Assembly (NCBI GenBank): GCA_017304135.1
Contig: JAFLBB010000048.1
Span: 1-35,977, forward strand
Source: Acidobacteriota bacterium
GTDB taxonomy: Bacteria > Acidobacteriota > Terriglobia > Bryobacterales > Bryobacteraceae
Reading direction: 5' to 3'
DNA length: 35,977 bases
The position numbers and the translations under genes are program-made. Numbering within the stretch: the first letter of the stretch is position 1; each line of letters begins with the position of its first letter. Of this stretch, positions 15,301 through 23,617 are shown piece by piece. Below the pieces are notes generated by a model. It was not told the DNA's origin. It worked only from the letters and a program-made list of their open reading frames with translations, and made no database searches.

Positions 15301-16176
15301 ATGAAACCCATTCGGATGGTGACGTTGTGGATGATGAGCCTGCCGCTGCTGGCGCAGCCGGGCGGGCCGGAGGCGGCGCTGTGGGACTCGCTCGCGAAGC
15401 GGTACGTGAACGAGGAGGCGCGGGTGGACTATGGCCTCTGGAAGCGGGAAGGGCTGAGCGAGTTGGATGGGTTTCTGGCACAGGTAGCGGCGCCGTGGCC
15501 GGCGGGCATGGACACGGGCGCGCGCAAGGCGGCGTTGATCAACACCTATAACGCGCTCACGGTGCGGTGGGTGCTGACGCACTATCCCGTGCAAAGCATC
15601 ATGAAGACGCCCAACCCGTTCCGGGCGGCGCGCCACACAGTGGATGGACGGAAGCTGTCGCTTGATGAGGTGGAGACGCAGTTGCGCAAGATGGGTGATC
15701 CGCGCGTGCATTCGGTGCTGGTGTGCGCGGCAAGGAGTTGCCCTCCGCTGCGGCGCGAAGCCTATACAGCGGTGCGGCTGGAGGAGCAGTTGGAGGACAA
15801 CACGCGCGTCTGGTTGGCGAACGAGAAGTTGAACGAGTTCGCGCCGGAACGAAACGCGGCATCGGTGAGTTCGATCTTCAAGTGGTACAAGGGCGACTTC
15901 GGAAATGAGCAACAGTTGCGCGCATTTCTGGCACGCTACTCGCCGGAGGGCAGGGGCGCCTTTCTGCTGCAACCCAAGGCCAAGCTGACGTTTAAGGACT
16001 ATGACTGGGGCCTCAACGACGCATCGAGCGTCGGCAAGGGCTATTCGCAGTGGCGGCTGTACTGGGATGTAGCGACGCACTATCCGCCGGTGAGTGTGGG
16101 TGCGCTGGCGTTGCTCGCGGGGCTCCTCGGCGGGGTGTGGTGGGTGTGGGCCGTGAGAAGAACACGCGCCGCATGA
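15301..16176 (+). CDS. DUF547 exported, membrane-anchored protein
   Basis: A 291-residue protein of unknown function. The start at 15301 exposes a signal peptide (MKPIRMVTLWMMSLPLLAQ); an in-frame ATG at 15271 would add ten polar residues. The central DUF547 domain is clear from KAALINTYNALTVRWVL, LSLDEVETQLRKMGDPRVHSVLVCAARSCPPLR and VSSIFKWYKGDFG; the Cys pair in VCAARSCPPL is conserved in the family. A C-terminal helix (about 263-284) followed by basic residues would anchor it facing the periplasm. It sits 33 bases after transferase 2 and overlaps the flavoprotein by ATGA. DUF547 genes are often found with such MerA-like flavoproteins; no reaction is established. Confidence 0.82.
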   Translation: MKPIRMVTLWMMSLPLLAQPGGPEAALWDSLAKRYVNEEARVDYGLWKREGLSELDGFLAQVAAPWPAGMDTGARKAALINTYNALTVRWVLTHYPVQSIMKTPNPFRAARHTVDGRKLSLDEVETQLRKMGDPRVHSVLVCAARSCPPLRREAYTAVRLEEQLEDNTRVWLANEKLNEFAPERNAASVSSIFKWYKGDFGNEQQLRAFLARYSPEGRGAFLLQPKAKLTFKDYDWGLNDASSVGKGYSQWRLYWDVATHYPPVSVGALALLAGLLGGVWWVWAVRRTRAA

Positions 16177-17609
16177 GGCACGACTACGATCTGGTGGTGA
16201 TCGGCGGCGGGGCTGCGGGCTTGACGGCGGCGGGAATGGCCGCCAGTCTCGGCGCGAAGACGGCGCTGGTTGAGGCGGGCAAGCTGGGCGGAGACTGCAC
16301 GTGGCATGGCTGCGTGCCGAGCAAGAGTCTGCTCAAGGCCGCACACATTGCGCAGGTGATGCGTCATGCGGATCGCTTCGGGCTTACTCCGGCTCCGGTG
16401 GAACACGACTTCCGGCGGGTGATGGAACGAGTTCGCGCCATCCGGGAGCATGTGTACGAGGAGGCCGATTCACCGCCGAACCTGGAACGATTGGGTGTGG
16501 AGGTGATCACGGGGCGGGCGCGGTTTGTTTCGCCCCATGTGGTGGCAGTGAGCGGCTCGGGCGGCGAGCGGCAACTGAGCGCATCGCGCATCGTGATTGC
16601 GACAGGCACTTCGCCGCGCCGCATCGAGATTCCGGGAATGGACTCGGTGCGCGTGCTGACGAATGAAACACTGTTTGAGTTGGATGAGCTGCCCCGGCAA
16701 TTGCTGGTGATCGGTGGGGGACCGATCGGTGTGGAGATGGCGCAGGCGTTTTCGCGATTGGGCTCGCGGGTGACGATGGTGGAAGCATCGGGGCGGATCT
16801 TGCCCAAGGATGATGCGGAGCTGAGCCAGTTGCTGCTGGAGCGGTTGCGCGCGGAGGGCCTCCGCGTCCTGCTGAATACCCAGGTGCTGGAATTCGCCGG
16901 AGGACAGGCGCTCACATCCGCGGGTGAGCGTTTCGAGGCCGGCGCGGTTCTGTTGGTGGTGGGACGATCGCCAAACCTGGCTGGACTCAACCTGGAGGCG
17001 GCCGGGGTTCGATACGGCGGTCGAGGCATCGAGGTGGACCAGCGCTGCCGCACAACGGTGCGGCACATCTATGCCGCCGGCGATGTGGCCGGGCGTCACA
17101 TGTTCACGCACATGGCTGAGCAAATGGCGCGCGTGGCTGTGACGAACGCCGTGTTGCGGATGCCCTCGCGGATCGAAGAGTCGGTTGTTCCATGGACGAC
17201 CTTCACTGACCCGGAACTGGCCCACGTGGGGAGCACGGAAGAGCAGTTGCGCCGCGAGCGTGTTCGGTACAAAGTCTTTCGTTTTCCCTACTCGCAACTC
17301 GACCGTGCGATCACGGACACAGAAGAGACGGGGATGGTGAAGGTCCTCGCCGGCGGCTGGGGGCGGATACTGGGCGTGAGCATACTCGGCGCTCATGCGG
17401 GGGAACTGATCGCCGAGTATGCGCTGGCGATGAAGTGCGGAATCAGGCTCGACCAGGTGTCAGCCACGATTCATCCCTACCCCACCTACGCTCTTGCCAA
17501 CCGGCGCGCGGCCGATCTGTTTGTGATGTCGAAGTTCACGCCGGCGATGGCGAAGTGGATGCGTTGGGCGTTGCGGCTGCGGGGGCGGGGCGGAGGGGAA
17601 GCGGCGTAA
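16173..17609 (+). CDS. MerA-like pyridine nucleotide-disulfide oxidoreductase
   Basis: A 478-residue class I flavoprotein disulfide reductase. LVVIGGGAAGLTAAGMAA (8-25) binds FAD, C42 and C47 in GGDCTWHGCVPSKSLL form the redox disulfide, LVIGGGPIGVEMAQAF (about 178-193) binds NAD(P)H, and HIYAAGDVAG (about 300) closes the FAD site. The C-terminal dimer domain has HPYPTYALAN in place of the HPTxxE of lipoamide dehydrogenases, as in MerA-like proteins of unknown substrate. It lacks the C-terminal vicinal Cys pair of true mercuric reductase and the N-terminal HMA domain; a separate Sec-HMA protein is encoded 4 kb upstream. ATGA overlap with the DUF547 gene shows coupling. Substrate could be a thiol, selenol or metal adduct. 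Confidence 0.85.
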   Translation: MRHDYDLVVIGGGAAGLTAAGMAASLGAKTALVEAGKLGGDCTWHGCVPSKSLLKAAHIAQVMRHADRFGLTPAPVEHDFRRVMERVRAIREHVYEEADSPPNLERLGVEVITGRARFVSPHVVAVSGSGGERQLSASRIVIATGTSPRRIEIPGMDSVRVLTNETLFELDELPRQLLVIGGGPIGVEMAQAFSRLGSRVTMVEASGRILPKDDAELSQLLLERLRAEGLRVLLNTQVLEFAGGQALTSAGERFEAGAVLLVVGRSPNLAGLNLEAAGVRYGGRGIEVDQRCRTTVRHIYAAGDVAGRHMFTHMAEQMARVAVTNAVLRMPSRIEESVVPWTTFTDPELAHVGSTEEQLRRERVRYKVFRFPYSQLDRAITDTEETGMVKVLAGGWGRILGVSILGAHAGELIAEYALAMKCGIRLDQVSATIHPYPTYALANRRAADLFVMSKFTPAMAKWMRWALRLRGRGGGEAA

Positions 17610-17615
17610 CGCCCC

Positions 17616-18386
17616 TCAGTTGCGGCCCGCGGTGACACCACCGTCGACGGGAAGCACGGCGCCGGTGATCCAGGCAGCCTCTTGGGAAGCGAGAAAGAGG
17701 ATGGCCCGGGCGACATCGAGCGCCTGGCCATTGCGGCCGATGGGATGGAAGGCGTGGAAGGTGGGTAGCACCCTGGCCACCTCCTCGGCGTTGAGGAAGG
17801 TGCCGTAAACGGGCGTTTCGACCACGGCGGGAGCGACGGCGTTGATGCGGATGTGGAAGGGCGCCAACTCCAGCGCGAGATTGCGGACCAGCGCGTGCAC
17901 ACCGGCGTTGGCTGCCGAGTAAGCGCTGGAGGGGGTGGCTCCGACCGCCATCGAGGCCCACATGGAGCCAGTGTGGACAATGGCTCCGCCGCCGCGTTTG
18001 CGCATGGCATTCGCCGCAGCCTGGGCCATGAAGAACTTGCCCTTGAGGATGATGTCGAGGAAGCGGTCGTACTCCTGCTCGGTGATTTCGAGGAAGGGCT
18101 TGGGCTGGAAGATGCCGGCGTTGTTGATCAGGATGTCGACGCCGCCGAAGCGGCTCTCGGCCTCCGCCACCAGCCGGAGGGAAACCTCAGGCTGGCTGAT
18201 GTCGCCCGCGACGGCGGCGGCGTTGTGGTCACCGAGCGACGCGGCGGCGGAGTGAAGGACTTCTTCACGCCGGCCATTGAGAACGACGCGCGCGCCTTCG
18301 GCGACGAGTTGGCGGGCGGTTTCCAGCCCGATGCCCGTGCCGCCGCCAGTGACGATGGCGACCTTGCCGTCGAAACGGCGGCTCAT
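17616..18386 (-). CDS. SDR-family oxidoreductase with Asn at the catalytic Lys position
   Basis: A 256-residue classical short-chain dehydrogenase/reductase. TGGGTGIG (13-20) binds NAD(P), NNAG (88-91) is intact, S141 and Y156 of the catalytic set are present, but the YxxxK motif reads YSAAN, so Lys160 is Asn. The C-terminal PVDGGVTAGR is typical. R39-R40 after the second strand suggests NADP preference. Loss of the Lys would be expected to reduce normal dehydrogenase activity, so it may be inactive, regulatory or use another mechanism. The start at 18386 overlaps the isochorismatase-like stop by ATGA; a longer upstream frame lies inside that gene. It is the last gene of the minus-strand operon. 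Confidence 0.9.
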   Translation of the reverse strand: MSRRFDGKVAIVTGGGTGIGLETARQLVAEGARVVLNGRREEVLHSAAASLGDHNAAAVAGDISQPEVSLRLVAEAESRFGGVDILINNAGIFQPKPFLEITEQEYDRFLDIILKGKFFMAQAAANAMRKRGGGAIVHTGSMWASMAVGATPSSAYSAANAGVHALVRNLALELAPFHIRINAVAPAVVETPVYGTFLNAEEVARVLPTFHAFHPIGRNGQALDVARAILFLASQEAAWITGAVLPVDGGVTAGRN

Positions 18387-19192
18387 TGTTTCCCTGCCTT
18401 GAGGGCCTTCATGAGGTGGACGGCTTCGGCGGTGCTCCAGACGTCGGAGGCCAACATGCGGAAGTTGACGAAGGCGGCTTCGTAGCCGTCGTAGCCGGGG
18501 AGCTTGGCGGCCGCCGAAGCATCCGCGGCCACCACCACCTCGAAGCCCTGTTCGAGGAGTTCGCGGAGGTGTGACTCGGTGCACAGATTGGCCGACATAC
18601 CGGCGAGAATCACCTGGTCGATTCCCGCTTTGCGGAGTTGGAGCACGAGGTCGTTGCTCTCAGGGCCATAGAGCTTGTGAGGGCTGGAAACAACCGTCTT
18701 GCCGTCGTTGATGTAGGGTTTGTAGCGATCGAGCCAGTCGGCGCCGGAGCCCGTGAAGCCGTCAGTGGTCAAGGCGCCCTTGCGGTCGAACATACCGATC
18801 TTGTGCATCAACGCTTCCAACGCGCCTTCGAACTTCCACTGGTGGTCCTGCTGATAGTAGTAGTGGGGGCTGATGAAAACTGGGATGGCAGCGGCGTTGG
18901 CGGTCTGGAAGAGCGACTCCAGATTTTCGATCGTGTGGTTTTCCGAGACGCTCTTCCCCACGACGCCCCAGGCAACGCCCTTGGGATGGAGGAAGTCGTT
19001 CTGCGGGTCGGTGACGACCAGGGCGACGCGGCCGGGCTGGAGAGTGATGCCGGGGCGCGGCAGCGGGGCATCGGCGCGCGGTCCCTGTATGTAATGAATC
19101 GTGGGACCGGCAGGGGTTTGCGGGATGGCGGGTGATGCCAGCCAGGCAAGCGAGGCCATCGCGGCCAGGATACGGACAGTGGGTTTGCTCAT
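18383..19192 (-). CDS. Exported isochorismatase-family cysteine hydrolase
   Basis: A 269-residue hydrolase with a signal peptide (MSKPTVRILAAMASLAWLAS ... cleavage near residue 24), so it acts outside the cytoplasm, unusual for this mostly cytosolic family. The catalytic triad is visible: D62 in VVTDPQNDF, K173 in SSPHKLYG and C204 in GMSANLCTESHLRELLEQGF. These enzymes cleave amides or vinyl ethers such as nicotinamide, isochorismate or ureidocarbamates; the substrate here is not predictable. It is third in the run DsrE-like, PNPOx-like, isochorismatase, SDR, starting 54 bases after the PNPOx-like gene and overlapping the SDR by 4 bases. Confidence 0.9.
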   Translation of the reverse strand: MSKPTVRILAAMASLAWLASPAIPQTPAGPTIHYIQGPRADAPLPRPGITLQPGRVALVVTDPQNDFLHPKGVAWGVVGKSVSENHTIENLESLFQTANAAAIPVFISPHYYYQQDHQWKFEGALEALMHKIGMFDRKGALTTDGFTGSGADWLDRYKPYINDGKTVVSSPHKLYGPESNDLVLQLRKAGIDQVILAGMSANLCTESHLRELLEQGFEVVVAADASAAAKLPGYDGYEAAFVNFRMLASDVWSTAEAVHLMKALKAGKQ

Positions 19193-19246
19193 TGCGTTCT
19201 CCTTGGATTGGTTGTGGGGTGAAGGGTGACGAGGGTGTGCCGTAAC

Positions 19247-20203
19247 CTACCCTCGCGGTGCCGATCCCGCTGCCGATGGGCGGGGGTTGTAGGGAGAAGC
19301 GTCGAGGAACTCCCAGCGAGCCTGGATGGGAAGCGGCAGGAGCTGCCAGCGCTCGATATTGAAGGTCCAGAACCGGCCAGTGCCACCGGTGAGGCCATCC
19401 ACGTCGGGCTGCTTCCACTCCACCTTTGCGGCCCCTGTCATCCGCAGCATGCGGTTACCCGCGAAGTCCATCACCGTGACGCCGGCGCGTGGGTCCACGA
19501 TCAGGTTGCCGAGGGTATTGAACATGCTGTTTCCGGCGTAGTCGGGCACGCGGAACATGGTGGCGTTGAGGCGCTGGAGGAAGCCAGGGTTGCCGCCGCG
19601 ATGGGAGACATCCACGCCCCGCTCAATGTGGGCGCTGGCGATGAAGAGCGTGTCGGCGGCATCGAGTATGCGCGCGGCCTCGCCGGACAAGTCAGAGCCG
19701 GAGCTAACTTGTGGGGCCGGTTCTGCTGGGGCCTCGTCAAGCCACGACAGGGTGCGGCGTTGGATGTACTTGGGGCAGTTCGGATAGGCCTCCTGCACGG
19801 CGAGGATGAATTCGCCGTCGAGTACGCGCTCAATGGTTCCGTTGACGCGCAACCGCCGCCGCGTGGCGAGATCGATTGCCAGCATGCCGGCGCGCGCTCC
19901 GGGGCGGAGATTCCGCCAGAGGACATCGGCCTCCGCGGGCCGTATCAGGCGTTGGTCGAAGCGCAGGGTGCGCGGGTCCTCGGGGGTGACAAAGCCTGGC
20001 GCCCCGAAGAGGGGGGAAGCCCACAGCGCGCCGTCGTTGGACGCGGTTCCCAGCAGGACCATCCTTTGCTGCTTCAGGAAGGGCAACGCCCCGGTGATGA
20101 TTGCATCGGAGATCACCGCGCTGTTGCGTTGGGCGATGGCGGTCTCGCCCGCCAGACGTTGCGCCTCCAGTTCGCCGGCGTGGAAAGGGGTTTCGATCGT
20201 CAT
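19247..20203 (-). CDS. Pyridoxamine 5'-phosphate oxidase-like flavin-binding protein
   Basis: A 318-residue protein with two split-barrel-like halves. The first (about 40-170) begins FLKQQRMVLLGTASNDGALWASPLFG, and the second (about 190-300) has ADTLFIASAHIERGVDVSHRGG, MFNTLGNLIVDPRAGVTVMDF and MLRMTGAAKVEW, typical of the PNPOx-like FMN-binding fold. Such proteins often bind FMN or F420, or detoxify small oxidants; no substrate can be named. Start 20203 is chosen because GAGGAG lies just upstream; the extended frame to 20302 lacks a ribosome site. The gene is preceded by a 12-base-arm hairpin (20222-20263) in its leader and is followed by the isochorismatase-like gene. Confidence 0.82.
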   Translation of the reverse strand: MTIETPFHAGELEAQRLAGETAIAQRNSAVISDAIITGALPFLKQQRMVLLGTASNDGALWASPLFGAPGFVTPEDPRTLRFDQRLIRPAEADVLWRNLRPGARAGMLAIDLATRRRLRVNGTIERVLDGEFILAVQEAYPNCPKYIQRRTLSWLDEAPAEPAPQVSSGSDLSGEAARILDAADTLFIASAHIERGVDVSHRGGNPGFLQRLNATMFRVPDYAGNSMFNTLGNLIVDPRAGVTVMDFAGNRMLRMTGAAKVEWKQPDVDGLTGGTGRFWTFNIERWQLLPLPIQARWEFLDASPYNPRPSAAGSAPRG

Positions 20204-20221
20204 TGGCTCCTCGTGCTGTTG

Positions 20222-20263
20222 GGAGACGGCCGCGGGTTGCGGCGCCCGATGGCGGCCGTCTCC
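20222..20263 (-). promoter_or_regulatory. Strong hairpin in the leader of the PNPOx-like gene
   Basis: Perfect 12-base arms at 20222-20233 and 20252-20263 (GGAGACGGCCGC and its complement) enclose an 18-base loop in the 164-base gap between the DsrE-like stop and the PNPOx-like start. No T-run follows on either strand, so it is not a standard terminator; it may be an mRNA processing or stability element between differently expressed operon genes. Confidence 0.45.
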
Positions 20264-20367
20264 GGTGGGTTCATGGTTAAAGCGCACAGGGCCGCGCGTC
20301 ATGGCACAATCACCCGCGGATTATCCAGTGCCTCCTCGCTGCGCAGGCTCCGTTGTGCGCGTGCTTG

Positions 20368-20742
20368 TTAGAAAAGGAACACCTGGTATCCGTCGCTGGC
20401 GAACTTGCGCAGGCTGGCCACTCCGGAGGTGCCGGGGATGGCGAGATCCTTGATGATCGCGAAGCCCTTGTTCTCGGCGTCTTCATGGGAGCCGAAGACG
20501 TCCGAGCAGCCGCACGAGACGCCAGCGACGGTATCGAGCACGGCGTTGAATAGCGCGTTGAGCGGGTGCTCGGGTTTCGACAGTTCGGCCACCCAGCGCG
20601 TGCCGGCGCCTTGGAACGTGACCGTGGCGGTGTCGCCTGCCTGCTTGTACTCGTATGCCGTGGCAAGAGCGTTGAAGACGCGGCCCAGCGCCTCTTCGCC
20701 ACCGCTCTTCGGATCGGACAGAACAAAGATTGCTGCCTTCAT
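20368..20742 (-). CDS. DsrE/DsrF-like family protein
   Basis: A 124-residue small protein with the alpha/beta pattern of the DsrE/TusD/YchN superfamily: MKAAIFVLSDPKSGGEEALGRVFNAL at the start, ATVTFQGAGTRWV as the second strand/helix, and a Cys pair in GVSCGCSD (about residue 75) where sulfur-carrier members have their active Cys. Some members carry persulfide sulfur; others bind ligands only. It has an AAGGAG ribosome site and is the first gene of the minus-strand operon, divergent from the sigma-54 activator. A role in sulfane-sulfur or reactive-species handling is possible but inferred. Confidence 0.78.
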   Translation of the reverse strand: MKAAIFVLSDPKSGGEEALGRVFNALATAYEYKQAGDTATVTFQGAGTRWVAELSKPEHPLNALFNAVLDTVAGVSCGCSDVFGSHEDAENKGFAIIKDLAIPGTSGVASLRKFASDGYQVFLF

Positions 20743-20775
20743 CGTGGGACTCCTTGGGGGTTCTTTGGTGATTGG

Positions 20776-20791
20776 GGCCGCTCAAGCGGCC
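20776..20791. promoter_or_regulatory. Inverted repeat between the DsrE-like operon and the sigma-54 activator
   Basis: GGCCGC (20776-20781), TCAA, GCGGCC (20786-20791) is a perfect 6-base inverted repeat, 34 bases upstream of the DsrE-like start in the 282-base divergent region. It could be an operator for the adjacent regulator. A GG-N10-GC sigma-54 promoter skeleton at 20806-20819 (plus strand) is present but its TTGC element is poor. Nothing else recognisable lies in this region. Confidence 0.3.
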
Positions 20792-21024
20792 ACGGTCTCT
20801 GATGGGGCACGAATGCAGCCAAACCCCGGCCAGACGGGAAAGCGATTGAAACAGCGGGGACTTGCACGACCACTCAGGCGTGAGCACGAACCAAGGCAAC
20901 GTCATGTCGTGACGAAAACGAGGGGAATATCAACGGAATTACGTGATTTGACCTCTGGCGACGGTCCGCCGGCTGGACGATTTGTCGTTGTGGCTTGACG
21001 AGCTCTCGTGGTAGCCTCGTGGCG

Positions 21025-22614
21025 ATGTATCTGGATCTTCTGTCGCGAGTCGCCCTGACGGTTGCGGCAAGCCGGCATGAGTGCGACACCCTGTTGCAGA
21101 TTGTGAACGGACTGGTGGACGAGGCGGGGTTCGCCTTGGCTAGGATCTGGCTCCTCACAAGGGGCGCGGAGGCTGAGGGCGAGCACCTCGAGTTGCGGGC
21201 CAGTGCGGGACGCTCCGCCGTCGGGCGGAAAGAGAAGTGGGGGAGCCTGAAGGGGCGGTTCAGCCGGTTCGAATTGGGCGCCCGCAAGATCGGCAGCGTG
21301 GGTAGCACGGGAGAACCGGTGCTGATTGAGAACTTGGGCAAACATCCGGATTGGATAGCCGATCCTGACTGGGTGGCCAGGGAGAGCATGGCCTCGTTCG
21401 CCGCGCATCCCCTCATTTATCAGGACCAGATCATCGGCGTGCTGGGTGTGTTCAGCCGGCGGACGATGAACCGCAAGCAACTGGAAGGATTGCGAGCCTT
21501 TGCCGATCACGCCGCGGTCAGCATCGCCAATGCGCGCGCCTTCGAAGAACTGCAGGAGTTGCGTGGCAAGCTGGAGTTGGAGAACACGTACCTGCAGGAG
21601 GAGGTGCGTGAGGCTATGCGCTACCACGACATCGTGGGCGCGAGCCCGGCGCTGGCGAGAATCCTGCAGCAGGTGGAGTTGGTGGCTCCCACCGACGCGG
21701 CGGTGCTCATTATGGGTGAGTCGGGGACGGGGAAGGAGCTGATTGCGAGAGCGATCCATGAGCGGAGCCAGCGGGGGGCGCGGCCGCTGGTGAAGGTCAA
21801 CTGCGCCTCCATTCCGAGGGAACTGTTTGAGAGCGAGTTCTTCGGGCACGTCAAGGGATCGTTCACGGGAGCCGTGAGAGATCGTGTGGGCCGTTTTCAA
21901 CTGGCTGACCGCGGAACGCTTTTTCTCGATGAGGTCGGTGAAATTCCCCTGGACCTGCAGAGCAAACTGCTGCGCGTGTTACAGGAAGGTGAGTTCGAGC
22001 GGGTGGGCGAGGATGCGACGCGCCGGGTGAATGTCCGTGTGGTGGCGGCGACCAACCGGGACCTCGGCACGGAGGCCGACGGCAGGCGGTTCCGGCAAGA
22101 CCTGTATTATCGCCTCAGTGTCTTTCCCATTGTCGTGCCCCCGCTGCGGGAACGGAGGGAAGATATCCCGCGGTTGGCGGCGCATTTCATCCAACACTCC
22201 TGCCGGCGGCTGGGACTGCCCGAGCCACGCCTTACGGAGGGCGCCGTGCGGGCGATGCAGGCTTATGACTGGCCAGGAAACATACGGGAGTTGCAGCATG
22301 TCATCGAGCGGGCTGTCATCCTGGGCCGTGGACACTCGCTTCCCATGGACCTGCGGGCAGCCGCGACGAGTGCGACGACGCCGGAGAGGCAGACGGCGGG
22401 CAGTCCGGTGGCCGTAGCGGCGATAGCGGGGAATGAGGGGAAGATCCTCACCATGGCGCAACTGCACGAGTTGGAGTTGTCCAACTACCGGGCGGCACTC
22501 AAGCGATCGGGCGGGAAGGTGTATGGAGCGGACGGCGCGGCGGCGTTGCTCGGGATTCCGCCCACGACCTTGGCGTCGCGATTGAAGTCGCTGGGCATCC
22601 AGGCAGGGTCATGA
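21025..22614 (+). CDS. Sigma-54-dependent activator: GAF, AAA+ and Fis-type HTH (NorR-like layout)
   Basis: A 529-residue bacterial enhancer-binding protein. Residues 1-170 form a GAF sensor domain, followed by a coiled linker (about 172-200), then the AAA+ ATPase: Walker A GESGTGKE (231-238), the sigma-54 contact loop GSFTGA (278-283; consensus GAFTGA, with Ser for Ala), Walker [11 protein letters not shown] (298-307) and the sensor and arginine-finger segments. A Fis-type HTH lies at about 490-527. The layout equals NorR and FhlA, whose GAF domains sense NO or formate; here the signal is unknown. ATG 21025 is preferred over an upstream TTG at 20995. The divergent DsrE-like operon is the natural target. 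Confidence 0.9.
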   Translation: MYLDLLSRVALTVAASRHECDTLLQIVNGLVDEAGFALARIWLLTRGAEAEGEHLELRASAGRSAVGRKEKWGSLKGRFSRFELGARKIGSVGSTGEPVLIENLGKHPDWIADPDWVARESMASFAAHPLIYQDQIIGVLGVFSRRTMNRKQLEGLRAFADHAAVSIANARAFEELQELRGKLELENTYLQEEVREAMRYHDIVGASPALARILQQVELVAPTDAAVLIMGESGTGKELIARAIHERSQRGARPLVKVNCASIPRELFESEFFGHVKGSFTGAVRDRVGRFQLADRGTLFLDEVGEIPLDLQSKLLRVLQEGEFERVGEDATRRVNVRVVAATNRDLGTEADGRRFRQDLYYRLSVFPIVVPPLRERREDIPRLAAHFIQHSCRRLGLPEPRLTEGAVRAMQAYDWPGNIRELQHVIERAVILGRGHSLPMDLRAAATSATTPERQTAGSPVAVAAIAGNEGKILTMAQLHELELSNYRAALKRSGGKVYGADGAAALLGIPPTTLASRLKSLGIQAGS

Positions 22615-22708
22615 CCCGCCGCACGAGATTCCGTGCTCGCCGCGAGGACCCGGCGGCGGCCATTTGGCACGGATCGTGCACTGTATGCACAACCGGACCC
22701 ACACAGCC

Positions 22709-23296
22709 ATGCCCATGACATATCCCCAAACCGCCATTCAGGACGCCGAGATCCCGCGAGCCAGCGAGCCGATGATGCAGCACGTGCTCGACACATACGC
22801 GAGTGAGACGAATAAGGTTTACTCGGTCTGGACGAGTTTCGCCGGCGAACACCTCGGCTTCCGGCCACATCCGAAGTCCAGCACAGTGGTCGAGATCATG
22901 CGGCACCAGTTGCTTTCCGAGCGCCGCTTCTTCGGAGAGTTCCTCGGCACTCCCGAGGCGCCGGCCGCGGAAGTGTTGCCGCTTGTGCAGACCGCGGAGG
23001 AGTTCGCCCAACGGCTTGTCGTTCTGGCGCGGCCGCGGCTCGCGTTCCTCGCCGCGCAACGAGCGCAGTGGTGGCGGGTGCGCGTGCCGTTCTTCGATGT
23101 GGAGCGCGAACGTATCTGGGTATTCTGGCGGCGCATTCTGCACACCGCCCACCACCGGACGCAACTCACGGTCTACCAGCGATTGCTCGATTCGCCGGTG
23201 CTGCCCACGTATGGCCCGACCGCTGATGTGACGTGGTCGGGCGCGGATCCGACCCACACTGTTGAGGCTGCGTCGCGGGCCGGCCAGAAAGCGTAA
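22709..23296 (+). CDS. DinB-family protein
   Basis: A protein of about 195 residues with the four-helix DinB/YfiT fold: helix 1 EPMMQHVLDTYASETNKVYSVW, a metal-ligand His in EIMRHQLLSERRFFGEF (about residue 65), and HTAHHRTQLTVYQRLL (about residues 150-165) near the end, giving the His triad expected for a divalent metal. Members may be metal-dependent thiol transferases; the substrate is unknown. ATG 22709 is chosen; an ATG two codons later is equally possible, and no good ribosome site is seen. It follows the regulator by 94 bases, and its base use is the first in the window to lean to C on the plus strand. Confidence 0.8.
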   Translation: MPMTYPQTAIQDAEIPRASEPMMQHVLDTYASETNKVYSVWTSFAGEHLGFRPHPKSSTVVEIMRHQLLSERRFFGEFLGTPEAPAAEVLPLVQTAEEFAQRLVVLARPRLAFLAAQRAQWWRVRVPFFDVERERIWVFWRRILHTAHHRTQLTVYQRLLDSPVLPTYGPTADVTWSGADPTHTVEAASRAGQKA

Positions 23297-23486
23297 CATC
23301 TGATGGACCGCATTGTGTTTAACCCGGATGTTTCACCACGATCGCAGCGAGGAGCAATGAGAGCCGTGCGAACGCATGGCGCGCGAAGCATCTGGGAGGC
23401 AGGCGTACTGGAATCGTACGTCGGGGACCAGTGGCGAGCGCAAAGCGGCAGTCGCGCGGCGATCGCGCTCCGCAGCCGATGGCAGG
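23297..23486. other. Non-coding remnant sequence at the 3' side of the group II intron
   Basis: No gene is visible between the DinB stop and the intron 3' end. TTAACCCGGATGTTTCA at 23319-23335 is an imperfect inverted match (13 of 17) to TGAAATTCCCGGGCTAA at 25410-25426 on the other side of the intron. This looks like the pair of ends of a degraded insertion sequence into which the intron inserted. Confidence 0.35.
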
Positions 23487-23550
23487 GTGGAGTCGAGGAC
23501 AGGCGCGGTGCGAGGCCTACTGGCAGTCGCCCGTTTCCCATCCCCGCTCA

Positions 23551-23585
<35 letters not shown>

Positions 23586-23617
23586 CCCGGCTGACTGCAT
23601 CTCCCAGCACACGGCAG

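Noticed and set aside
20806..20820. Sigma-54 promoter
   Set aside because: GG and GC are 10 bases apart and CACG matches, but the TTGC element is CAGC and it points to the regulator rather than the likely target operon. Kept only as a remark.
22676..22690. dif-like site GTGCA-CTGTA-TGCAC near the skew change
   Set aside because: Arms are 5 bases with a 5-base spacer, far from the 11-6-11 dif layout, and sequence does not match dif.
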